From: an uncultured Pirellula sp.
GTDB lineage: Bacteria > Planctomycetota > Planctomycetia > Pirellulales > Pirellulaceae
Reading direction: 5' to 3'
DNA: 9,533 nucleotides
NCBI GenBank assembly: GCA_903892365.1
Contig: CAITIF010000896.1
Location: forward strand, 1-9,533
The position numbers and the translations under genes are program-made. The notes beneath the pieces were generated by a model. The model ran no database searches. It was not told where the DNA came from and saw only the letters and a program-made list of their open reading frames with translations. Position 1 is the stretch's first letter. Each line of letters begins with the position of its first letter. Shown piece by piece: positions 1 through 5,820 of this stretch.

Positions 1-269
1 CTGCGTGCACTCAGAATCAAGATCGGAAGAAAAATTCCTTGCTCCCGCAAGGTTTGGCAAACTGCATATCCGCTCATTCCCGGTAGCATTAAATCCAAAA
101 TCATCATGTCGAAGGTGTAATGATCGGCTTCAATAAGCCGAACGGCGGTCGGTCCGTCTTCCACCCAGGTCACTCGATACCCTTCCGCTTCCAGGTTGTA
201 CTTAACCCCCATGGCCAAGTGCTTTTCATCTTCAACGATGAGGACGTGCTTTCGAGCTCGTATCGACAT
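1..269 (-). CDS. Response regulator, receiver domain (3' end cut by window edge)
   Basis: This is the N-terminal 89 residues of a response regulator; the rest lies beyond the left edge. The visible part is a receiver domain. It has the acidic pocket E13-D14-E15 after a hydrophobic strand (HVLIV), the phospho-acceptor D59 in LDLMLPGMSG, and S87 (ILSAR) at the conserved Thr/Ser position. The spacing and the LMLPGMSG motif resemble the OmpR/PhoB class, so a winged-helix DNA-binding domain probably follows, but that part is not visible. The ATG start lies 3 bp after the stop of the histidine kinase gene. The two are therefore almost certainly co-transcribed and translationally coupled, and this protein is the likely partner of that kinase. 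No strong Shine-Dalgarno is seen before the ATG, as expected for coupling. The regulated genes cannot be inferred. Confidence 0.93.
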   Translation of the reverse strand, partial: MSIRARKHVLIVEDEKHLAMGVKYNLEAEGYRVTWVEDGPTAVRLIEADHYTFDMMILDLMLPGMSGYAVCQTLREQGIFLPILILSAR

Positions 270-272
270 GGG

Positions 273-1238
273 TTATTCGCCAAAAGGACTCGTGTTGTCA
301 ATTTCTGGAACGCTTTGCTGCGTATTGTTATCATCGTTAGGACGATTTCTAGATAGAGGAAGCATGACTTCGAATCGTGCCCCCGATCTCTTGGGAATAT
401 CAATTACGCGAATCGTTCCCCGGAGTCGTCGAACGATCGATCGAACCAGAAACAATCCAAGTCCCGTCCCGGGCTTAGTCCGTTCAAGTTCGTCACCAAT
501 CCGATAGAAACGCCGAAAAATCTGGCGGCGAAGATGCCGTGGTACGCCAACTCCATTATCCGAAATCAACCATCGTGAGTTAAGAGTTTCTGAATCTACT
601 TCTACGAAGATGTCAATTTCAGGAGGACTGCCAGCGTACTTGATAGCATTGTCAACGAGATTCCGAGCCAAAACTTCAACATCAATTCTTTTGGCCCACA
701 CATCCAGTTCCGGACATTCTAAGCGAATCGACTCCGGTGCCACATGATGTTGAACGACCAATTTCTCGATACAACCTTTGAGCGTTTTGTCGATCGGGAT
801 CCACGCTTCTTGTTCCGGTTCGTTGGAATCTTGCTGAAGCCTTGCTACGTCCAGCAATTGCGTGATCAACTGATCCAACCGGTCCACATCCTCGAGCATC
901 GAGCGATAGAATTCGTTCCGCTGGTTCTCGTCCATGTTGCGTCTTCCCAGCGTTTGCAGGTACAGCTTTAGCGAAGCAATTGGGCTCTTCAATTCATGAG
1001 TCACTGCGTCGATGAAATTGCTTTGACGCCGATTCAAGTTGATCTGCTGGATACTCCAAACCAAGTACAAAATAACGCCCGAAAGCACGACACCAAACAT
1101 GATCGAGCCGACGCTAAGCAGGGTCCAGTTCGCACCGAAAATGGTGATGAGAATCCAGCCCACCGACAACACCACCAAAAGAATAATCATGACAATGGCA
1201 AGGAAGATTGGCCATTTCAAGCTTTTTCGTTCAAACAC
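273..1238 (-). CDS. Two-component sensor histidine kinase, two membrane segments, short periplasmic loop
   Basis: Membrane histidine kinase of 321 residues from a GTG start at 1238. Two hydrophobic segments (about 11-34 and 40-61) are joined by only about five residues, so there is no periplasmic sensor domain and no evident PAS or HAMP module. The dimerisation/phospho-acceptor domain follows, with H81 in the H-box (AVTHELKSPIAS). The ATP-binding domain has an N-box (NLVDNAIKY, 193-201), G1 (DNGVG, 227-231), F-box (FRRFYRIG, 241-248) and G2 (GTGLGL, 257-262). All catalytic motifs are intact, so it should autophosphorylate H81 and pass phosphate to the response regulator encoded 3 bp downstream. 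The frame stays open to a TTG at 1316, but the GTG is preferred. It has GAGG 10-11 bases upstream, and it starts the protein just before the first membrane helix. The extra 26 residues from TTG look like leader, not protein. The last 25 residues are polar and probably disordered. Confidence 0.95.
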   Translation of the reverse strand: MFERKSLKWPIFLAIVMIILLVVLSVGWILITIFGANWTLLSVGSIMFGVVLSGVILYLVWSIQQINLNRRQSNFIDAVTHELKSPIASLKLYLQTLGRRNMDENQRNEFYRSMLEDVDRLDQLITQLLDVARLQQDSNEPEQEAWIPIDKTLKGCIEKLVVQHHVAPESIRLECPELDVWAKRIDVEVLARNLVDNAIKYAGSPPEIDIFVEVDSETLNSRWLISDNGVGVPRHLRRQIFRRFYRIGDELERTKPGTGLGLFLVRSIVRRLRGTIRVIDIPKRSGARFEVMLPLSRNRPNDDNNTQQSVPEIDNTSPFGE

Positions 1239-1413
1239 GATCGTACGACCTCTAAGGGAATAGTTTGGGGCAATCCTTCTATGCGAAACGGCACCAGGAT
1301 GCTCTCCCACCCGCAAGCGGGGATTTTCCTGGGACTTTGGCCAGCGAGTTCGTGGAAAACCATGGGAGCCCCAGGATCAGTCCCTGCTAGGTAACGTATC
1401 GGTTTTGCGACGA

Positions 1414-1443
1414 TTTATAAACTGAAGTTCAAAGATTTCTAAA
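1414..1443 (-). promoter_or_regulatory. Candidate sigma70-type promoter for the kinase-regulator pair
   Basis: On the minus strand a TTTAGA box (1438-1443, 4 of 6 to TTGACA) and a TATAAA box (1414-1419, 5 of 6 to TATAAT) are 18 bases apart. Transcription would begin near 1407, leaving about 170 nt of leader before the GTG at 1238. This is a consensus match read by eye in an AT-rich patch, with no other support. Confidence 0.35.
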
Positions 1444-1470
1444 AAAACGCGGTTCGAACTACTTTCGACC

Positions 1471-1500
1471 CTGACTCGGGCCGCATCACTTGCTTAGAAT
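1471..1500 (+). promoter_or_regulatory. Candidate sigma70-type promoter for the small membrane protein
   Basis: On the plus strand a CTGACT box (1471-1476, 4 of 6 to TTGACA) and a TAGAAT box (1495-1500, 5 of 6 to TATAAT) are 18 bases apart. The predicted start of transcription is near 1507, about 65 nt before the ATG at 1573. If this is the true promoter, the GTG at 1531 would also lie inside the transcript, so it does not decide between the two starts. Confidence 0.35.
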
Positions 1501-1572
1501 GGGGGTCGGAACCAACCTTGAGCCGATTGAGTGGCGCATGATTCGCCATTAGTTCTTGAAGGATTAGAAATT

Positions 1573-2094
1573 ATGACGCCAGAAACTGGAAAAATACAAT
1601 TTTCGCGGCAGATTTGGCAAGCTGCATCGGAGCACGCTTACCTATGTCTTGTGCGCCGGGACTTCTGTCCGGAACAATCGCACACAGAAAATCTGCGGTG
1701 CATGCACTTGGTGGAGGAAACGGAAGCACATTTCGGTAGACAACTCTGGTTCTTCGAGGCTATTGGCGTCGACACATTTGGCCGACGTCACGTTCTCCAC
1801 GGCATGCTGGAATTCTCGATTCAGTATGGTCTTCTAGAAACATCCCAGACAGCCATGTTTGAGGAAAACGACGCTCGTAGCAACTTTCTTGCTAGAGAAT
1901 TGTCGGGCTCTAAAAAATTCGTATACAGTTACCCTTCGACAAAATTCTGGGTCTATGCAGCTTGGACAAGTATTGCCGTTCTTGGCGCCATTTGGGTTTC
2001 CGCACTCGTCAATTATTTGACGCGACCGCAACCCCAAGACAAACGCGGGCCCCAAACAAATCAAGTCCTTCAGGTAAACAGCGAGAATCGCTGA
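1573..2094 (+). CDS. Hypothetical protein with one C-terminal membrane segment
   Basis: I do not recognise this 173-residue protein. There is no signal peptide. Residues 1-120 are soluble and mixed in charge, with scattered Cys and His (H21, C25, C32, H37, C43, H45, H53, H73, H76). One hydrophobic segment (about 125-147, rich in W, A, V) is followed by a polar tail of about 26 residues. This suggests a cytoplasmic N-terminal domain held at the membrane by a late helix. The ATG at 1573 is chosen because AAGGA lies 9 bases upstream. The same frame opens at GTG 1531, which would add 14 residues but has only a weak ribosome site. The gene is divergent from the sensor kinase and could be part of its regulon or signalling, but only position suggests this. 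The Cys/His residues do not form a motif I can name, so metal or heme binding is speculation. Confidence 0.75.
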   Translation: MTPETGKIQFSRQIWQAASEHAYLCLVRRDFCPEQSHTENLRCMHLVEETEAHFGRQLWFFEAIGVDTFGRRHVLHGMLEFSIQYGLLETSQTAMFEENDARSNFLARELSGSKKFVYSYPSTKFWVYAAWTSIAVLGAIWVSALVNYLTRPQPQDKRGPQTNQVLQVNSENR

Positions 2095-2215
2095 GCAAGA
2101 TCATAGGCATTCAGCCAAACGCACAACAACTTGGCGGAACGCGTTGTTATTTGCGGTATTTTGTAGTGGAAGGCCTTTTGTGATTTGCGATTTCTTGATT
2201 AGATCGCTGTTTCAC

Positions 2216-2272
2216 GCGATTGGCAGGAGCGATGGACGACTGTTTGTTCCATCGCACCTGTTAGCCAATCGC
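2216..2272. terminator. Strong bidirectional hairpin between convergent genes
   Basis: This long imperfect inverted repeat lies between two convergent genes. The outer arms GCGATTGGC (2216-2224) and GCCAATCGC (2264-2272) pair over 9 bp. AGG/CCT continues the stem, and GCGATGGA (2229-2236) pairs with TCCATCGC (2248-2255) over 8 bp. The loop is 11 bases, with an A/A mismatch and a 4-base bulge (GTTA) on one side. There is no T-run on either flank, so it is not a classic intrinsic terminator. Its place, 121 bp after the plus-strand stop and 11 bp beyond the lipoprotein stop, fits termination or mRNA 3'-end protection for both. Confidence 0.6.
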
Positions 2273-2283
2273 ATCATTCCAAA

Positions 2284-2868
2284 TTAAGCCTTGAATGCAT
2301 CCAGTTTGGCCATTAGGCCATCGATCGCGGGCTTGATGATTGCATCAACACCCGGAATCGCCATGATCTTGTCCAGTATCGGCTTGAGTTCGCTGATAGC
2401 CGATCCGAAAACCCCCGAAACAGCTCCCTTAGCAGCGTCAGGAAGCTTTCCAAACAAGTCGTTCATCCCACCAAACGATTCCGTCAATTGGGAAATCTGA
2501 GGCAATGCAGCCGTTGCGGTCTCGCCGTCGGTGATCGAAGATAAGGTCGAGGTAAGTTTGCCAAATGATTCCTGAACATTCTTAAGCATGTCAGAACCAC
2601 CTTCTACTGAAGCCAATGCTTCCGTAGCCTTGCTGAGCATTTCTGACATTCCAGACGCCTTGATCGCGTCTCCTACGGCAGCCTTGGCTTCTTCAGCCAT
2701 GGTTTTTGTTGCTTCCTTCATTCCCTTGGTGGCATCTGCCATCCCTTGAGCTGTGCTGCTCGCCTTTTGGTTCGGGGTTTCGCCAGTTGTAGCAGGTTCT
2801 GGGGTGCAACCTACCAAGACGGCGGAACTGACAAGCATGGCGGAAAGAACGATTTTGCAACGTTTCAT
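2284..2868 (-). CDS. Small Ala/Lys-rich lipoprotein, hypothetical
   Basis: A 194-residue predicted lipoprotein. It has a basic N terminus, a hydrophobic stretch, and a lipobox LVGC with lipidated C21, followed by a polar, low-complexity linker (about 22-40). The mature part is predicted almost all helical. It is rich in Ala, Lys, Met and Ser, with repeated amphipathic patterns such as MADATKGMKEATKTMAEEAK, then a Gly/Leu-rich segment and a C-terminal helix (about 165-194). No enzyme motif is visible, and the role is unknown; a structural or envelope-associated helical protein is the most that can be inferred. The ATG at 2868 is firm, with AGGAG seven bases upstream and the signal sequence starting there. 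The frame continues upstream to 2916, but that would bury the signal peptide. It lies 105 bp downstream of the zinc-ribbon membrane protein gene on the same strand and may have its own promoter. Confidence 0.85.
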   Translation of the reverse strand: MKRCKIVLSAMLVSSAVLVGCTPEPATTGETPNQKASSTAQGMADATKGMKEATKTMAEEAKAAVGDAIKASGMSEMLSKATEALASVEGGSDMLKNVQESFGKLTSTLSSITDGETATAALPQISQLTESFGGMNDLFGKLPDAAKGAVSGVFGSAISELKPILDKIMAIPGVDAIIKPAIDGLMAKLDAFKA

Positions 2869-2973
2869 GGAAATTCTCCTGTCGGTGAAAGACTGATCGG
2901 CGGATGAACTACACAATAGCTCTTGAAGACTCAGCCAAACAATCGCGCACCATGATTGCAGGACAATAGAGAA

Positions 2974-4587
2974 TTACAAGCTGTCATCTGAAAAGTCTCC
3001 ATCAAATCCTAAATTCGTTGCTTGGCTAATACGACCACCAAGCACCCCGTATTGGTTCAATACAAAAAATGCGGTGAAGGGAATCGTAAATCCAAGAAAA
3101 ATCGAACCAACCGGACTTTGAAGCTCTGCCAAGATCATGACGCAAAAAAGGAATCCGAATGCCAGTCCTGATTGCATGTACATAGCTCCCCATGCGTCCG
3201 AAAAGGACTTAATGGAAACGAAAACTGGCTTGGAATAGGGCTGTGTCATGGCCCCATTGTCGATCATGCTAAGCAACAAAAATGGTGTAGCCGCCCAAAT
3301 GCCAAGCATCAACAAGCCCGAAGCTACCAATGGGTGTGCATTGAGTCCGGCCACGATCCCACCTAACATTCCCCCAGGAATCGAAGCAAGAAACAAGGCT
3401 GCGATCAACAAAAACCCTTCGCCGATTGCATCTCCCATACGGCTCAGCGGCCATTCCTCTACGCGATGCGATCGGTTTGCCGCCATGGTTAGAATGCTTA
3501 GACCGCATAGGCAGATAGCGGCTACGATCGGAATGAATAGAACTGCGAAAATAGCAATCCGAACGATCATGGCTTGGGTTACATCCATTTCAACCCACGT
3601 ACCTATGATGCAGATAGCAAACAGCCACCCACCGGTACACAACCCCAGCCCAACCGTTGCAGCCACCACCCAGGGATCTCGCATGAAACCAAGAATCAGT
3701 TGGAGCCAACGTTGGGTGTCGAATCCGCCGTCGTAATCGCTCGACGTCCGAGTTTCTTCTTCCAGGGCTTGAGTTGCTTTTTCTAAGATTTCGTCGGAAC
3801 GAACCGGGATATCTCGTCTAGTACTCTTGGAATCGATCGGTTGTAGTGCGACCGATGGCAAGTCGTCCATGTTGACCGGGGGTTGCTTCACGGCCTTGCG
3901 GACAGGCTTCGGGATCGTTAGTTCCGAATAGCAATCCGGGCAGCGGATCGAGGATCCAGATCGCGACTCCAATGCGTAAAGTAGGCTGCCGCAAATCCGA
4001 CACGGAAATGAAAATTCATCATTGGGGGGCAAAGCGAAGTTATCCCCAAGAGCAGCAGTTTCTAGTTTTACGTCGTCCAGTGAATTAGGGCCGGACCTGC
4101 TTGCATTTTGAACTCGGCCCGTCTTGGGCCCCGGGGAAGCGGTTGCTGGTGAGTCCAACTGGCTCCCATCCAAATCTTCTAGGTCGATGTCAGGCAAACC
4201 AAGATCGAAAGGTAACGAAGGAATCGCCGCAGGTGCTTCCAACGGCAACAGTTCCGGAAGATCATCATCAAAAACGCTTTTGTTTTTTCCCTTCGATGTA
4301 GGATCGATTGCTTCGGGGACACCGCTTGGCGTAGGCAATTCCGATCGCATTTCGGGGCCTGCTTTTGCAGCAGTATTAGTGTTTGCAACAGGTTCGAGCT
4401 TCAAATCATCGTCGAGTTGCAACCATGCATCATCTTCTGTTGCCATAGGAATACCGGCAGGGACTGTAATCTTGGATTTGCATTTTGGGCATACCAGATT
4501 CTTCCCTGCGAGCGTCTTTGCGGCTCGCAAGCGTTTGCTGCAATGGGGACAAGAGAAGCTTAGCGGTTGATCGCTTTCACCGGACAA
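2974..4587 (-). CDS. Membrane protein with two N-terminal zinc ribbons and about six helices
   Basis: A 537-residue protein of unknown function. The first zinc ribbon uses C13, C16, C33, C36 (CPHC-x16-CPKC). A Pro/Asp/Leu-rich, probably disordered acidic linker follows (about 47-190). The second ribbon uses C196, C199, C216, C219 (CRIC-x16-CPDC). Both ribbons have the same spacing and end in a similar [LI]-T-[VI]-P motif. After a polar stretch (220-295) come about six membrane segments (roughly 307-332, 341-369, 389-415, 419-442, 472-489, 493-516) and a short acidic tail. The start is TTG at 4587: GAGG lies 7 bases upstream, and starting there keeps the first ribbon whole. The next ATG (residue 48) would remove it. 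The ribbons should face the cytoplasm and may bind a protein or nucleic acid. Such ribbon-plus-membrane architectures are frequent in planctomycetes but largely uncharacterised. It lies 41 bp downstream of the DUF6807 gene, so co-transcription is plausible. Confidence 0.88.
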   Translation of the reverse strand: MSGESDQPLSFSCPHCSKRLRAAKTLAGKNLVCPKCKSKITVPAGIPMATEDDAWLQLDDDLKLEPVANTNTAAKAGPEMRSELPTPSGVPEAIDPTSKGKNKSVFDDDLPELLPLEAPAAIPSLPFDLGLPDIDLEDLDGSQLDSPATASPGPKTGRVQNASRSGPNSLDDVKLETAALGDNFALPPNDEFSFPCRICGSLLYALESRSGSSIRCPDCYSELTIPKPVRKAVKQPPVNMDDLPSVALQPIDSKSTRRDIPVRSDEILEKATQALEEETRTSSDYDGGFDTQRWLQLILGFMRDPWVVAATVGLGLCTGGWLFAICIIGTWVEMDVTQAMIVRIAIFAVLFIPIVAAICLCGLSILTMAANRSHRVEEWPLSRMGDAIGEGFLLIAALFLASIPGGMLGGIVAGLNAHPLVASGLLMLGIWAATPFLLLSMIDNGAMTQPYSKPVFVSIKSFSDAWGAMYMQSGLAFGFLFCVMILAELQSPVGSIFLGFTIPFTAFFVLNQYGVLGGRISQATNLGFDGDFSDDSL

Positions 4588-4628
4588 AAGAGGACCTCGT
4601 GTAGAGTTGGTAAGGTAAGGCTGGTGAA

Positions 4629-5642
4629 CTAATTTAGTTGCGGTTTCGACTTGGTAAAAGCTTCATGCTGCTGGCTTCCGTCCTGATGCGTCCAGTGTCC
4701 TCGATGCAGAATGACTCGATAGATCAAATGCATCTTGGTGCCGGACGGAAGGTAATAGCCCCCTTCTTTTTTTACTGCGGCGGGATTCACCTCCAGAAAA
4801 TGGGAAACACCGATGGGATTGTGAGCGAACAGACCATAAGTGCGAACATGCCAGTAGCCATCGCTGCCGAAGCTTTCTGGGTGAGTCAAAATCGCCACTC
4901 CCATGTCGGACTTGGCATCGCGAGTTGCCTTTCCAGCGTAGTCGACCCATTGCGCGGCACGCCCCCAAGTCGCTCCGTTGAGGAGTCCGTTGCTGTTTAG
5001 GATTTGGCCGTTGGACTTGTCGGCTCGCATGGTTTCAGGAACTCGAACGGCAAACATCCCTTCTTTGGTATCGCCGAAATGAACGGGTTCGTCCGATGCG
5101 CCTTCGGGATGCTTTAAGATGTATTCACAGTCGATCACTCGATCATCGTTGCCGTTCATCGCATCAACGATAGAGTATCGGCATGTTTCCTCAAGAACCA
5201 CTTGGCCGGACCTTGTTTGCCATTCATGTCGCGCGGTGACGGACGCCGTCGATTCGGATTCTTCAAGTGAGACGATTTCTTTGTGCACCACCCTTCCTTT
5301 GTTTTCTCCGTCCCCTTCGGCCCAGAAATCAAACCCATTGACCTCTCCAAAAGTCATCCAAAGCGATCGATGATGAGGGTGATCGCGTTCTTCGTTCTGA
5401 TTGTCGACCATGGGATATTCACGCGACATCCGGCTCTGATCCGGGCCAATCAAGGGCCAAAGAATGGGTTTGGTGCCCGACTGGAATTGGTAGCTTGTGA
5501 CTAACTGTCCATCTTGAAGCAGGTCCACTCGGTCTGAATGCTGTTTTGATTGGAACCGTTGCGCCTGGGCGGTTAGCGAGCAGGATGCAATGAAAAGCAA
5601 AACGACGACGCTTGGAACGAATAGGGTGCGAAGTTTCATCAT
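4629..5642 (-). CDS. Secreted DUF6807 ('PmoA'-type) family protein
   Basis: A 337-residue exported protein resembling the DUF6807 family, often annotated as 'methane oxygenase PmoA'. That label is misleading, since it is not a subunit of particulate methane monooxygenase. Family-type features are the HPHHRS motif (88-93) followed by LWMTFGEVNGFDFW, the later block with HFGDTKEGMFAVR, a Gly-rich GLLNGATWG region, and the C-terminal HFLEVNPAA and YYLPSGTK segments. The His cluster may bind a metal or sugar; this is inferred. The N terminus is a signal peptide. Cleavage could follow AQA (about residue 27), or IASC could act as a lipobox at C21, so free and lipidated forms are both possible. Two adjacent ATGs (5642, 5639) can start it, and neither has a clear Shine-Dalgarno. 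The gene is divergent from the dehydrogenase/cytochrome gene, and family members often occur near sugar-catabolic genes, so an envelope carbohydrate role is the likely guess. Confidence 0.85.
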   Translation of the reverse strand: MMKLRTLFVPSVVVLLFIASCSLTAQAQRFQSKQHSDRVDLLQDGQLVTSYQFQSGTKPILWPLIGPDQSRMSREYPMVDNQNEERDHPHHRSLWMTFGEVNGFDFWAEGDGENKGRVVHKEIVSLEESESTASVTARHEWQTRSGQVVLEETCRYSIVDAMNGNDDRVIDCEYILKHPEGASDEPVHFGDTKEGMFAVRVPETMRADKSNGQILNSNGLLNGATWGRAAQWVDYAGKATRDAKSDMGVAILTHPESFGSDGYWHVRTYGLFAHNPIGVSHFLEVNPAAVKKEGGYYLPSGTKMHLIYRVILHRGHWTHQDGSQQHEAFTKSKPQLN

Positions 5643-5701
5643 GGAGGGTGGCGGTTAAGGACGGAGGAAAAATGGCGGCGATTTGCGATTCGGGCTTTTC
5701 A

Positions 5702-5730
5702 ATTGTACATCGTCCGTTGATATTAGTCGG
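5702..5730 (-). promoter_or_regulatory. Weak candidate promoter for DUF6807 gene
   Basis: On the minus strand TACAAT (5702-5707, 5 of 6 to the -10 consensus) lies 17 bases from CCGACT (only 3 of 6 to the -35 consensus). It would give a leader of about 50 nt. It is reported because it is the best -10 match in this divergent region; the -35 box is poor and the call is tentative. Confidence 0.25.
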
Positions 5731-5767
5731 ATAGGGCGTGGGAACTCTTTTTTTGCCCATTTCTTTC

Positions 5768-5805
5768 TTTGGTTTAGCTGCTTTGGTTTGGCTGCTTTGG
5801 TTTGA
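5768..5805 (+). repeat. 14-bp tandem repeat, about 2.7 copies, in the divergent promoter region
   Basis: The unit TTTGGTTTRGCTGC occurs at 5768-5781 (R is A) and 5782-5795 (R is G). A partial third copy, TTTGGTTTGA, at 5796-5805 leads directly into the GGGGAG ribosome site of the dehydrogenase gene. Copies one and two differ at a single base. It lies within about 50 bp of the GTG start, so it would sit in the 5' leader or at the core promoter of that gene. Confidence 0.8.
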
Positions 5806-5820
5806 AGGGGAGTTGCGACT

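Larger units (their letters stand above)
1239..1572. other. Divergent intergenic region between kinase and small membrane protein
   Basis: This 334-bp stretch has no convincing gene. It holds one candidate promoter on each strand (listed separately). It also contains inverted repeats at 1324-1376, which would lie in the roughly 170-nt leader of the kinase mRNA, and a small CCCG/CGGG hairpin with a 4-base loop near 1310-1318. Short frames cross it only as extensions of the kinase (TTG at 1316) and of the small protein (GTG at 1531); I judged both too long at the N terminus. Confidence 0.6.

Noticed and set aside
1239..1316. N-terminal extension of the kinase to TTG at 1316
   Set aside because: The added 26 residues are unlike protein leading into a membrane helix, and GTG at 1238 has a GAGG ribosome site at suitable spacing.
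2120..2150. AACAAC/GTTGTT imperfect inverted repeat, considered as an integron attC-like site
   Set aside because: The arms do not match the attC core (RYYYAAC...GTTRRRY), there is no integrase or cassette array, and the neighbours look chromosomal.
2187..2207. Small GCGAT/ATCGC inverted repeat just before the large hairpin
   Set aside because: Only 5 bp of stem with an 11-base loop, expected by chance given the frequent CGAT words here.
3248..3736. 162-residue plus-strand frame antisense to the zinc-ribbon membrane protein
   Set aside because: Its composition is low-complexity and mirrors the opposite strand; the minus-strand frame has clear zinc ribbons, membrane helices and a ribosome site.
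4124..4570. 148-residue plus-strand frame antisense to the ribbon and linker region
   Set aside because: Ser/Gly-rich shadow of the opposite coding strand, with no domain or ribosome site.
4629..5642. Reading the DUF6807 gene as a true methane monooxygenase subunit
   Set aside because: The 'PmoA' label on this family is an annotation artefact; the protein is soluble with a signal peptide and lacks the membrane helices of particulate methane monooxygenase.
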